64,000 nt of DNA from Rhinopithecus roxellana (Eukaryota > Chordata > Mammalia > Primates > Cercopithecidae), in the NCBI RefSeq assembly GCF_007565055.1, contig NC_044552.1:144891358-144955357 (forward strand), written 5' to 3'. The notes beneath the pieces were generated by a model. It worked only from the letters and a program-made list of their open reading frames with translations, had not been told where the DNA came from and searched no databases. This document shows positions 35,966 through 47,359 of this stretch, piece after piece (position 1 is the first letter of the stretch; every line of letters starts with the position of its first letter). The translations under genes were made by a program, and so were the position numbers.

Positions 35966-36479
35966 AATACTGACACCTCAATTACATCCAGCCTAAGGAC
36001 ATTAAATAAAGAAAAACCCTTCAAAAGCTGAAAAATGCCCTGAAAACATTAGCAGTTAGTGCTGCTGCTGATGCCTTGCATATCTGTTCTGTGTCAGATG
36101 TGAACACAAACTAATGTCATAGGGTTGGGGATGACATAGAAAAGTGCTAAGAGGAATAACTATAAATTAAATCCTCTTAGAAATGAAAAACTGCTGCTGT
36201 AGGTGGTTTGTCTCTCAGTGATGATAAATATGGGAGAAATGGTAACAACATCAGGAAAATCATGTGTGTTCAGTACAGAATAACAGTTATAGAGACTAAA
36301 AAACAATTTACAAAAAATACAAATAGTGGCAAATGACTTTTTCCCAGTTTTTCCTCTTTACAAATTCACCAATTTTGTAGATTTCAGCTACTCCTCTGGT
36401 GTCAAATGATTGCTCACAACTTTCCATCCTAAATCCCAGGGCACATGAATGTTGATCACTTCCTTCTAAATGGCACAAG
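35966..36479. other. Intron, anonymous
   Basis: No gene or clear repeat. A (CTG)4-like spot lies at 36060-36070. Confidence 0.55.
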
Positions 36480-36960
36480 GACTCCTCACCACAACACGTC
36501 TGAAACTAAATCACTCAAACCCTCATTCACATTCCATGTCTTCTATTCCTTATTTCCACTAATTGCAACAGCATCATCTTAATCATTTCAGAAAGGGCTC
36601 TTTGCCTTGATTTAAGCAGTTCTTGCCTCCAATCCATCCTAGTCTTCTACTAAAGCAGCGCATTGCTATCATGAGTTCCTAGTCACAATTTTAAAAAAGA
36701 AAAAGAAATGGGAAGAAAATGCTTACCAATTTCTTACAGACTAAAAATCCAAAGGGCTTTGCACAGCCTGCAGGCTCCTTCACAAAGGGAACTTGAGCTG
36801 CTTTTCCTGCCTTGCTTCACACTATATTTCTTAATTGCACAAATGTTGGCCCTACTGTCCTTCGTGCCTCCTGTACCACATGACTTTATTCACTCTGTTC
36901 CCTATACCAGGAATGTCATCACTTTATCCTAGATACCAAAACCTCACACAGTTTGCTTTC
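36480..36960 (+). mobile_element. Possible L2 fragment
   Basis: TTTCCTGCCTTGCTTCACAC, then CACTCTGTTCCCTATACCAG and GAATGTCATCACTTTATCC resemble the L2 3' region. Uncertain. Confidence 0.45.
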
Positions 36961-37109
36961 CATCACTGGAGAAGGGATCCCCTTCCTCATCCCGGCTCCC
37001 CCAACAGGTTGCTTGTACTTGTCCTGAGGCTTTTATTAGACTCTTGTCTTGCCACAGTAATTTGTCAGCTCGTATATACTCAGTGCCTCTGCCTTGGTGT
37101 GGGCTTATT

Positions 37110-37250
37110 TGTAATGTGGGGATAGAAACAGTACCTACCTCACAAGATTATTACATAACTGAATGAGATAACATGTATAAAATACTTAGAAAAATGACCA
37201 GCACACATGAAGCACCTAATAAAAGTTAACAATAGCTGTTATTATTATTT
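37110..37250 (+). mobile_element. MIR 3' half
   Basis: GGGATAGAAACAGTACCTAC, TCACAAGATTATTACATAAC and TGAATGAGATAACATGTATA are the 3' half of MIR; ends with an ATT repeat at 37240-37256. Confidence 0.7.
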
Positions 37251-37772
37251 TATTGTTGATTCCCAATTTCTACCTAATTCTTGTCAGTATCCTTGTACCA
37301 CTTGCAACCCAGAACTTAGCACACACTAAATAGGGAAAAATAATTTTACAAATTAATATTACATGGTACATGTATAGTGATAAAAGTATAGGAGATACTC
37401 ACTTCTCAAATCAGAAATTAATCTCATTATGAAACATATGTTGCAAAGGCACTTTAGGAGATTATCCTACATCACACAATAGGCATGAAATGTTAACAAC
37501 CAGCTTATGTTTATACTAATGTGTCTAGCTTTATGGTATCAGTTTTAGATTTTAAAAATGCACTAGGTCTTTAGTTTAAGTCATATCACAACAGTATAAA
37601 TGCAAGAAAGGCTCTGTGCTTTGTAGTTAGCCCTGGATGGTTGTTTGACAGATACAGAATTTTTTAAACCTCATTCTCTCATAGTTTAGGATAAACAAAA
37701 GGGATTCAAACAGATCTGGTCCACCTCTGGGTTGTGGTGTTTCCATGATAAGCCTTTACACTATGCACCTAC

Positions 37773-37987
37773 TTTCATTCGGGAAACGGTCTTATTGATC
37801 TCTTCTACATCCCCGACAGTGACAATGTTGGACTTCAGCATCTGGTCGATTAATACCAGCCAGTCAGCTAGTTCTGTTATAGTTTTATCAAGATCAGCAG
37901 GAATTGAAATTTCTGAAGTACGATGAGACTGAACAGGAATATCTGACGCAGATGATACTAGCACCACCTTTTGGACACTAGGATGAG
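37773..37987 (-). CDS. UTRN: UTRN exon, 215 bp: hinge 3 and start of the next repeat (DMD exon 51 equivalent)
   Basis: Acceptor TTTCAG after a T-rich tract, donor GTAGGT. Two bases complete a codon from the 76-bp exon, then 71 codons follow, from HPSVQKVVLVSSASD to NKTVSRMK, ending in phase 0. The first third is Val/Ser-rich with no helical heptads and is the hinge 3 segment. From about IPADLDKTITELADW the spectrin repeat after the hinge begins, with its conserved Trp. Dystrophin exon 51 (233 bp) is the counterpart. Frame open; Ser replaces an Asn I recall in human. Confidence 0.95.
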
Positions 37988-38689
37988 CTGAAATAAAAAA
38001 CGTAGTAAAAGAGAAATCAATCAACAGTATGTTTTAATTATGGTGGTGTCACCGGTGACATGTGTATGTGTGTTTAAATAAAATTTAGTTTAAGTAAAAA
38101 AATTCTAAGAGGTTATTTTTTCATACTGAAATGGCTATGGCATTACCTGTAATATCCGTATGTCTTTGGTAGCTATCAAGCTAACGAAACAGTTTTGCAA
38201 CATTCTAGAACGTAATCAACACTGACACTGAGAAAAACTAAAAATAGAAATGTGGGAGAATTGGAAGTATTATTTTATTTTGGCAAGATGATTTTAATTA
38301 TAAAGCCAACTTATTCAAAATTTTTATTCTTTTTTCATTTAACTTTATAATGTGAGCATATTTTATTCTTATTAAACACAATTGTGAATACCTACGTAAT
38401 AACCTATACCCATATTCACTTTTATTTAACCCTTTGATATTTAGATTGCTCCTGAAATTTTATTTTAATTTTAAAAAAACTTGGAAGGAATATCTTTTTG
38501 TGTAGAATATGTTGCACATTTCTGGTCCCTATCTTAGCATAGATTTCCCAAGTAGAATTACTGAGTCAGGAAATACAAAAAAAGTATGTATTTAATATCC
38601 ATTGCCACATTGATTGGTTTTGATACAATAAGTAGTTGAATTAGTAACTAAAACCATCTGTAACTGACTTCAGGTATGATATATTAGAT
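37988..38689. other. Intron on the acceptor side of the 215-bp exon, anonymous
   Basis: AT-rich, including 38230-38480. No gene; possibly old L1 3' sequence, but not clear enough to call. Confidence 0.5.
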
Positions 38690-39545
38690 GAGGCTTAAAT
38701 AATTTTCTAAAATGTAGAGCCAATCTGTAAATTCAGCACAATCCTAATACAAATCCCAACAGGTTTGAGTGTAACTTAACAAAATCATTAATTGATAATT
38801 TCTGGTTATAAAATTAATATAGAAGAGAAAAGGACAAAAAACAGTCAATTTTTTTTTTTTTTTTTTTTGGTAGAGGAATATGCCCTCCCAGATACTAAGT
38901 TATATTATTTAGCTAATAATTATTAACTCAGTATATTATGGACTGAGACATTTAAAGAGACCAACAGAAGAGAAGAGTCACAGTGTGTAGGTGGCAGAGA
39001 AATCTGACCTTTGCAGAGACTGAATTACAGATCAATGAAGAAGAATTTACTGTTCAATAAAGTGGTGACTCACGGCTGCAGCAGGGAAATGATGGGATTG
39101 ATTTTAACCTCACATGCACCATAGAAAAATTAATTCTTAGTGGATTAAGGACCCAAATATGAAAAACAAAATTGTTAGTTAAAAATATGGAATATTTTTA
39201 TTACTTCAGAGGACTGAAGTAGCTCTCAAACAAAACACAAAAAAAGGGAAGCTATTAATAAACTATTAATGCTTAAGAATTCCAAAGAGCACCATAAGTA
39301 AAGATTTTAAAAGCCTTCGAAACAAGAAAGGAGATGGTATTTGCAATGCACATTCCACACCAAGAACTGATAACCAAAATACTTTCTCTAAAACTTAAAA
39401 AATCGTCTAAAGACAATCCACAAAAGAGGAAATTTAAAAGGCAATAAACATAAAAATGTGAAATAAATGTCCAACCTCATCTATAACTGAGATAGTACAA
39501 ATTAAAAGGAAATGCCCTATATCCAATGACCACCATCAGCAAAGT
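38690..39545 (+). mobile_element. Ancient L1M ORF2 fragment
   Basis: Words typical of L1 ORF2 are visible (AATACAAATCCCAACAGG, TTAAGGACCCAAATATGAAA, AACCAAAATACTTTCTCTAAA). More of the same element probably continues at 40290-40550 beyond the Alu at 39851-40147. Old and frame-broken; a T-run lies at 38850-38869. Confidence 0.65.
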
Positions 39546-39850
39546 GACATCTGAGAAGCTCCAGGTTTCTAGAGACCCTTCCAAGGGTCGAGATGCCTAC
39601 ACTATTCCCATCAGCATATTATCTGCCTTTTTAAGCTCATTCTCTCCCAAGTGTACAAGTGTGTTTTATCAAAGTCTACATAACAGGTGATATCACAAGA
39701 GACCAAATGCAGAAGCAGAAATAAGAATACAGGTGTGTTCTATTAAGCTAGACATTTAAGAGATTTCAAAAAATATAAAACTGTAGCTTTTCCAGGTTTT
39801 TGTTTGTTTTAGAAAATAGAGTTGGTTTTTTGTTTGTTTGTTTGTTTGTT

Positions 39851-40147
39851 TTTTCTTTGAGATAGGGGCTCACTCTGTCACCCAGGCTGGGATGCAGAGG
39901 CATGAAAAGAGCTCACTGCAGCCTCAACCTCCTGGGTTCAAGTGATCCTCCCACTGCTGCCTCCTGAGTAGTTGGAACTATAGGCCTGCATCACCAAGCC
40001 TGGCTAATTTTTTTTTTTTTTTAATTTTTTGTAGAAACAGGGTCTCCCTATGTTATCCAGGCTGGTCTCAAACTCCTGGGCTGAAGTGATCCTCCTGCCT
40101 CAGCCTCCCAAACTCCTGGGATTATAGACATGATCCCCTGTGCCCAG
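39851..40147 (-). mobile_element. Old Alu (AluJ-like), minus strand
   Basis: Preceded by (GTTT)n at 39827-39850; diverged dimer ending GATCCCCTGTGCCCAGT. Internal T-run at 40009-40022. Confidence 0.85.
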
Positions 40148-40289
40148 TATCTTATGCTAATATGTTACAAAACATGCTATTTTTGTTAACATATGATAGC
40201 TTTATTATTATTATTAAAGAACTTAATAAATGAATTAATGGAAATGTTTTCTAGTTAGGTAAATATTGATAGATATCACTCACAAAAAC

Positions 40290-40550
40290 AAAAGCTCTTT
40301 GAGAGTCCTCAATAATTTTTACAAGCGTAAAGTGGTCCTGAGAACAAAGTGTTGAGGTGCTGGTAATGCTGTAGAACAATAAGAACCCATCACACACAGC
40401 CAGTGTCAGTGTAAACTGGGTCAAGTAATCTAGACAGCACCCTAATGGCAGCTACTGAAGTAGAAGGCACCCATACGCTATAACCCAGTGATTCCGTCAA
40501 TAGATACACACCCTACAGAATACCTCACACATCCTTCTGCCCAATCTTCA
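40290..40550 (+). mobile_element. Ancient L1M fragment, continuation
   Basis: Reads as the L1 stretch after the zinc-knuckle region: GGTGCTGGTAATGCTGTAGA, then a ...CCCAGTGATTCCGTCAATAG word. Likely the same insertion as 38690-39545. Confidence 0.5.
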
Positions 40551-40667
40551 CTTTTAACTTTTTTTGTAGTTAAAAAAAATTCATTGTTTTAATTCACCAA
40601 ATACCTATCAAGAACCTATTACGTGTAAGGTACTATTCTAGATGCTGCAGGCATGGGAGTGTGCAAG

Positions 40668-40934
40668 ACAAAGTTCGGGCTGAAGTGCAATGGTGCGATC
40701 TCGGCTCACTGCAACCTCCACCTCCTGGGTTCAAGCGATTCCCCAGCCTCAGCCTCCCAAGTAGCTGGGATTACAGGCACCCGCCACCAGGCCCGGCTAA
40801 TTTTTGTATTTTTAGTAGAAACAGACTTTCACCACGTTGGCCAGGCTGGTCTTGAACTCCTGACCTCAGGTGATCCACCCGCTTCAGCCTCCCAAAGTGC
40901 TGGGATTACAGGCGTGAGCCACCACGCCCAGCCA
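40668..40934 (-). mobile_element. Alu, minus strand, lacking its tail end
   Basis: Begins within the right monomer (GCTGAAGTGCAATGGTGCGA) and runs to the Alu 5' end ACCACGCCCAGCC. Poly(A) and the last bases of the element are missing, so it is 3'-truncated. Confidence 0.87.
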
Positions 40935-41029
40935 GAGCTTGCATTCTATAGTGAAAATGGTTGTGTGTTACGAAGTAAAATCAACACAAGAAGACAAAGA
41001 GAGACAGGGTGTATCTGAGATACTGTGGG

Positions 41030-41623
41030 TAAAAAAGGGCTATCCTAGAAAGGGATATTTGAAGAAGAACTAAAGGAAGTGAGTATGTGAAACATGAAAA
41101 TATCTGAGAGAAGAACACTTGGGGAAGACAAGAAGAATGGCAAGCACAAAGACCAGAAATGCATATGTCCCTGGCATGTTTGAAACAGCAAGAAGACCAG
41201 CGTATTTGAAACAGAATGAACAGAGGGAAAAGTAATAAGAAATGTGATTAGAGAGACAGGTAGATATGCATGGTGTTCTGGACCAAGACCAGACTTTGGA
41301 ACTCATTTATGTGGATGGAAGTGATTAAAAGACTGTGATCAAAGAAGCGACACAATCAAACTTATGTTTAGAAAGCATCACTCTATCTGTTATCAGATGA
41401 ATAGGTCATGGAGAAGTACCGAGGCAAGAATAGAATCAGGATTATGAGTTAGGGGTATATTCCAATAATCTAGACAGAAAGATGAGGGTGTTCAAGACCA
41501 TGGAAGTAGGTAGAATGGAACATGGAAATGATGCTACTCGCTGATGGCTTGAATATTAATTCCAGAGAAGAGCTGAGGTTGACTCCAAGTTTATTGGCCT
41601 AAGGACTGGGTGAATCATCTACA

Positions 41624-41679
<56 letters not shown>

Positions 41680-42000
41680 AATGTCTACAGTTCTGGGACT
41701 GGTAAGCATAGGTACAGAAGAGAATTTACAGGATTGTAGTATATCCAATGTTATGTAATATTGTACATCCGTTTAAATGAGTAAATTAGAACTACATGCA
41801 TCAAAAGGTATGGCAATAAGGATGATCCAGTAGAGTATTAGAGAAAGAGGATATGTAAGCAGCCCAGATAAGGTGGGATCCTATGCATAAGTGGAGGAGT
41901 TTGTCTTAGAAAGGAAAAGAGATAATAACCCTTTCTCCGAACAGGAAGGAAGTATGTAGAGTGCATGAGTACAGCTTCAGGTAGTTTGATGGATTCTCAG
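41030..42000 (-). mobile_element. L2 fragment, minus strand, interrupted by a poly(A) insertion
   Basis: Antisense L2 words: GACACAATCAAACTTATGTT, AATAATCTAGACAGAAAGAT, TTGACTCCAAGTTTATTGGC. A pure A-tract with short duplications interrupts it at 41627-41683. The end beyond 41760 is uncertain. Confidence 0.55.
41618..41692 (+). repeat. A52 tract flanked by a 9-bp duplication
   Basis: TCTACAGTT at 41618-41626, then 52 A (41627-41678), CAATG, then TCTACAGTT again at 41684-41692. With the insert and one copy removed, the flanking L2 antisense reads through normally. It looks like a retroinsertion of a tail without a body. Confidence 0.75.
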
Positions 42001-42174
42001 GTGGGAAAACGAAAAAGATTTTATCTGGATGAAAAAAAAAACTTTTTAATTTTTTCTCATTAAAACTGAGATGAGGTCATTAGTTGAGAAATGAGTACCA
42101 AGGAGTACTCAGAAGAAAGTATGGTAGGACTGTCTCTTAGTGCTGAGTGCTTATTTGAGATAGATAGTCATAGC

Positions 42175-42490
42175 TCTGAAATGAGTACAGTCAGCAAGGT
42201 GTTGGCAAGGATGAACCTCAAAAACATTATGCTAAGTGAAAGAAGCATCGTACGATTCCATTTATATGAAATATCCAGAATAGATAAATCCATGGAGACA
42301 GAATGCAGATTGGTAGTTGCCAGGGGCTGGGAGTAGGAGGGAATGAGAAGAAACTGCTTAATGAGTAAGAGGTTTTACTTTGGAGTGATAGAAATATTTT
42401 GGAACTAGATAGAAATAGTGGTTGTACAACATTTTGAATGCATTAAATGTCACTAAATTGTTCACTTTAAAATAGTTAATTTTATTTTCT
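42175..42490 (+). mobile_element. L1M 3' UTR fragment
   Basis: Contains the old L1 3' end words ATTATGCTAAGTGAAAGAAG, GGTAGTTGCCAGGGGCTGGG and AAATTGTTCACTTTAAAATA. Frame-free relic. Confidence 0.75.
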
Positions 42491-43907
42491 AAATATAATG
42501 TTAAAAAGAAGAAGGAACTGCATTAAAACATTGTGTAGGAGGAGAGAGACATACTAAGATTAGCTTCAGGTCTCAGGCCCGTCCCAAGAACAAATAACTT
42601 GTTAAAAATGAGCCATCCACCTAATGGAAGTTGTAGCTTTGCTGTTAGCTTTTTATACTTCTAAATATGTATTCAATTTTCCCTGCTCTTTTACCATAAT
42701 GAAGTTTTAAAAATAAAGATAACCCATGACGATTTTATAAAATGCATCAAATCCATTCCCTATGATTATGGAGTTGAGTTTGTATTTGCAAAGCAGCAGT
42801 ACCCAAATGTCAACTCAAGTGTTCTGAATATTAATCTATTAATCAAGAAACTTGATCAGGCCCCCAGGTATTTTTTGTGCAAATTTCCAGAAAGACAAGT
42901 AATAAAGAACACAAACATGGCCCTCACTTAGCTTGCAATCTCAAAAAATGAAAGAAAAAAAAAAATCTTGTCTCTCATCACTTTTTCCAAAACTTGAGGG
43001 GAAGGAGGAGGAGAAGAAGAAAAGAAAAATAAGAGGAACAAGAAAAATAAATAGGACCGGAAAAAAATTAAAAAAAAAGAGGTGGAAGAGGTAGAGGTGG
43101 AGGAGGAGGGAAGAGGTAGAAAGCAGAAGGTGGACATGGAAGTCAAGGAGGAGGAGAAGGAGGAGGGAGAAGAAAAAAGCAGGGAGGAGCAATAAAAAGA
43201 ATCAGCAGAAGCAGCTGGCAGGGTGTGAGTGGACAGTTAGTTAGTCACATTTGGGGTTTTGCCACGTGACTCAACAGAGGAAGAGCAGGGCATGATGGTT
43301 CAAAAAATCTACAAGGCAGTGGCGACAGTGGCTATGGGGCAGCAGCCTGCTATCTAATCTGGATAAAGAGAGAAGGAAATAGTGGAAAACATTCTTCTTT
43401 CTCCACATTCAAGTGAGAAGTATTTGTCTCCTAGCATGAAGAATGCTTCTAAATCCCCATCTCCCACCTGCTTCCCAGGATATCTAAGCCTTTTGTTCTC
43501 AGTCACAATCAAGGTCTAATTACATATCCTAACCAAGCTCACATTAACACAGCAAGTTATAGCTGATTTCCTGCAAAGCTGCATGGACCCTGAAAACTAG
43601 TCCCCAGTTTTTGCACCTAGCCTCTCATCTTCCCTTCAGCAGGACCTGTGGATGCCCAGGTAGCCCTGGAGTCCAGAGAAAGGCCAGCCTTATCTACCAT
43701 GAGAACAAATGCCTTGCCCATACTGGGCAGCCAAATGTGTCTTGGGTTTAAGAAGATGTTTTCTTCAAATCATTGAAAGTAGATTAAATAAAGAAAATGG
43801 CACAATGTTACTAAATAAGTCTTTCTAATTCATACATGAGGCTCATATCACAAAATTTTACTATATTGATTTTTTAAAAAATTTGTTAAAGATAAACTAT
43901 ATCTTAC
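42491..43907. other. Intron after the 76-bp exon, with the polypurine tract
   Basis: Besides the polypurine tract (42990-43200) no repeat or gene is recognised in this 1.4-kb stretch. Confidence 0.55.
42990..43200 (+). repeat. Polypurine (GGA/GAA-rich) tract, about 200 bp
   Basis: Runs of GGAGGAGGAGAAGAAGAAA and AGGAGGAGAAGGAGGAGGG with only a few pyrimidines (TA, CC, ATT) between. Simple purine-rich repeat, expected to be mirror-like in part. Confidence 0.88.
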
Positions 43908-43983
43908 CAACAATCCTTGTCTGTGAAACAGAACTGGGCTCCTGGATGCACTCCTTCAGGGTGGTAGGCACTTCTCTGCAAAT
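43908..43983 (-). CDS. UTRN: UTRN 76-bp exon replacing DMD exons 48-50 (before hinge 3)
   Basis: Acceptor GTGGTAG, donor GTAAGA. It codes ICREVPTTLKECIQEP and SSVSQTRIV plus one base that starts the next codon. It carries the end of a spectrin repeat and the start of the proline/serine-rich hinge 3 region. Dystrophin has three exons here (48-50) covering repeat 19, which utrophin is known to lack; a single short exon at this place fits that loss. The frame is open. Val is present where I recall Ala in human (TRIV). The exon is small, but the translated match and both splice sites are clear. Confidence 0.93.
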
Positions 43984-44039
43984 CTACCACATCAGGACAA
44001 ACAGAAAGAGAAAAATACTATATAAATAAAGATGGCTGT

Positions 44040-45200
44040 AGTTCAAAAGAGGAGGTGTTATTCTGAATGGCAGCTCTGCCACTCTTCTTCCCCTAACCAC
44101 CTAAACTTCTGGCTGTACATTCACTCTCCACTGCAATCTTGTTTGAGCCCCTAACTCTGCTGACACTGCTATCAAAAACACCAACCAGTCCTTAGCTGTT
44201 CTGACCCATGTGTACCAGTTAATGCTGTCCACTCCCCCTTGCTGGAATTCTGTTATCACTCTGCAATGCTGGCTTTCCTCCTGCCTCTCTGGCTGGCTCT
44301 CCTCAATTTCCTTCACCAGCTCCTTTTCCTCTGCCCATCCATCAAATACCAATATCCTCCAGGGTAGGTGTGTTGCTCTTCTAGCCCTTCACCCTGGGCT
44401 CTCCCTGAGTCCTGGTTTCCCACGGTTTCAGGAATCAAATAGAGTTTCGAGAGGCTAAAGACTGCCCAAAACGTATCTTCAGTCCAGCCCTTTCTGTGAA
44501 CTAGATATTCAGACATGTCCAAATCTGAATTCCTTTTCCCTGTCTTCCCTGATACCCATTTCATAAACTCTTCTGAAGATTCTAACGAATTTTTCTGTAT
44601 CAATTCTTAGGATCACTCCATCTATCTCTGTAGTAAAACTATAGCAGTGTTTCAAAAATATGACTTTCCTCTGCTTAAAACCCATCAATAGCTGCCCACT
44701 ACCCTCAAAGTGGTAGACTGTTTGCAACATGGAGCTCAAATTCCTTGTGATGCACAGTGAGTCCTCCAGGCTCTCATCTCTGAGAACATCCCTCAGCCTT
44801 TCATTCTACATTGAGCTACTTCCTGGACCTATATATATATACACTGTGCTCATTCTCTATCTCTTCTAGACACTTTCATTTGCCACTTCTCTCTACATTG
44901 CCCTTTCCTTCATTCTTCACCCGACTAATTCTTATTCATCCTTCATAAATTAACCGGAATGTGATCTTTTCAACAAAACCCTCCACAGCTACCCCTCAAA
45001 GCCAGGCAGGTGCTCCACCTTTATGTGCCCATCAGTACCTGGATGTTAGAATTGCTTGTCTACTGGTCTCATCCATGATAAGCTCCTTGAGTTAGAAGGA
45101 ATGCCATGCTCTTTAATGCATTCCTATCTCTTAAAATGATATCTGGCAGAAAGTGAGACTCCAATAAAAACTTATTGAGTGAATGAATGAGTGTATGAAT
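44040..45200 (+). mobile_element. L2 LINE, internal and 3' end
   Basis: CACCCTGGGCTCTCCCTGAG, then AGACATGTCCAAATCTGAAT, CCATCAATAGCTGCCCACTA and ATAAGCTCCTTGAGTTAGAA follow the L2 order, ending with AATAAAAACTTATTGAGTGA. Strongly diverged; frame-broken. It starts 56 bp from the 76-bp UTRN exon. Confidence 0.75.
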
Positions 45201-45439
45201 GAATGAAATATCCCATGTTAGAATTAACCGAAGTATGTTTGTTGAGATTTTCTGCACAATTAGCATTCTTAGCCCCAGACATTCATAATTCACCAAAGTG
45301 AATTATATTAAAATCTACATGAAATCCTGCAATAACAAAAGCTCTAGCTTTGTCTGACATAGTGCACCCAAATTAACCACTGTTCCCTTTTCTGCAGAAT
45401 ACCCACTGATACCCTTCATGTTAAATAAATATGTGTGCT

Positions 45440-46480
45440 CTGACTGAATATAGACAGCCTTTCTGGCAAGGGACACAAGACCTAATATGTCTGGAAAGGA
45501 ATGTAGGGGAGAGAGAGCAGTGGATATTGTAGGAGAGATCAGATGATGCCAGGCCATGAGAAGTCTTATAAGCCAAAAATGCATTTTGGCTTTGACCCTG
45601 AGCAAGAGAAAACCATTGGTGGACTTTGCTCAGAGAAGTCACTTGATCTGAACTGTGTTTTAACCAATCATATTGACTGCTTTGTCTAGAACAGAATAAC
45701 AAAGGGCAAAGGAAGAAGCAGGGGAGATCAGTGGGGCGGACTTTGCAGTCATCAAGGCAAGACATAATGGCAGGCTTGAAACAAGTTAGTGGCAATGGGG
45801 GTCGTGAGAAGCAGTCAAATGTATGATATTTTTTGACCTAAGAAGAGTTGAAAGAATTGTAGCGGAAACATCTATGTGCCATCTGACATCTACAACTGTC
45901 AAACTTCTGCTACGTTTGCCTTCTCATATGTAGCCATCTGGCTAGCCTATAAACCATCCATCCAGTAGATATGCACTTTCAAGGAAAAGCTGATAATGGT
46001 GACTGAGGTATAGTTTTTGGTTTGGGGGTTTTCTTTGCTTCTTTTTGTGATAGAATTCATATACCATAGGATTGACTCCAATGTTTTTGACTTAAGTAAT
46101 AATAAGGATGAAACTTCCACTGACTAAGGTGGGAGATGTACATGAAGGCACAGAAGGGAGAGGGATAGCAAGAGCTCGATTGTGTATGTTAGTTTGAGGT
46201 GCCTACTAGACATTTAAGGAGAGATGTTGAGCAGGTAGTTGTATATGCAAGTCTAGAGTATGGAGAAAGGTCCAGACCAGAGATACACATGTGTGAATCA
46301 CAGTGACTCAACAGGCAGTGAGACCAGATCAATAAAGCACCTGTATCATTAGTTATAGAGTAATAGCTACCATTTAAAGAGGATGAGAGAGAAAATGCCT
46401 GATATGGAGTTCATCCAAATCAAGGACAGAGATAAATCCATTTAATGTCCTATATAGACCTCATACTCTGATATGGTATG
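45440..46480 (-). mobile_element. L2 LINE, minus strand
   Basis: Antisense L2 words: TGGACTTTGCTCAGAGAAGT, CAGTCATCAAGGCAAGACAT, TTGACTCCAATGTTTTTGAC, GGTGCCTACTAGACATTTAA and GGTAGTTGTATATGCAAGTC. Head-to-tail geometry with 44040-45200 shows two converging L2 copies. Confidence 0.7.
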
Positions 46481-46709
46481 TACCAGGTCAAACAAACAAA
46501 CAAAAAAATCTATGATTTTATCTACTTTTAACAGTTCAATGGCAAAAATAATAATAATAATGGTAGGAGGGAAAAATATCTTAGTTGTATTTGTAGTCAT
46601 ATGCCATTACATTTCACTGGAACCTAGTAAATATATATTTAATGAGTAAAATCATTGAAAATAAACATACGTGTGTGAAAAGTCATGTGCAAAATCAGGA
46701 TGCTATTTT

Positions 46710-47042
46710 CTTTTTTGTTTGTTTGTTTGTTTGTCTTATGAGACAGGGTCTCCCTGTCTCACCCAGGCTGGGGTCCACTGGAGTGACTGCAGCTCACTGC
46801 AACCTCCACCTCCCAGGTATAGGCAATTCTCGTTCCTCAGCCTCCCAAGTAGCTGCGATTACAGGCATGTGCCACCATGACTGGCAAATGTTTGTATTTT
46901 TAGTAGAGATGGGATTTCACTCTACTCTACTAAAGAAGAGTGTTGGCCAGGCTGGTGTCAAATTCCCTGGACTCAATGTGATCCCGCCCATCTCAGCCTC
47001 CCAAAGTGTTGGGATTACAGGTGTGAACCAATGCACCTGGCT
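46710..47042 (-). mobile_element. Alu, minus strand, with a small internal rearrangement
   Basis: (TTTG)n tail at 46714-46733, dimer with an extra run at 46918-46940. Flanked by CAGGATGCTATTTT (46696-46709) and CAGAATGCTATTTT (47043-47056), one mismatch. Confidence 0.9.
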
Positions 47043-47359
47043 CAGAATGCTATTTTAAGGTCTTCATTTTCAGAATATAATTACTGGAATTTTCTTACCT
47101 AATTCCAACATATATTCATTATTTAATGTAGTATATAATGTATGAATCCCCTAGGCCAAAGAGTTCCATATAAAATAAAAAGTATCCTTCCAGAATATAT
47201 GCCTCTGTCTATGACCGATAAAAAATATAAACATTAGTAAGCTTTAGTAAAATTTGCCCCATTTGGATATACTTGAAAGTAAAGCAGTTACATGATCCCA
47301 CATCTCTGACAACAAAATCAATCAATTTGAGATATGTGTGATAGTAACTTTATACACAC

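Noticed and set aside
41627..41678. A52 as the tail of an Alu or L1
   Set aside because: No element body precedes it; the direct repeats enclose only the A-tract and five bases.
42928..43192. Minus-strand frames rich in Ser/Leu/Phe
   Set aside because: Only the translation of the polypurine tract.
43908..43983. Possible second hidden exon between 43907 and 37988 restoring repeat 19
   Set aside because: No block with Trp/Leu heptads and splice sites was seen; utrophin is known to lack this repeat.
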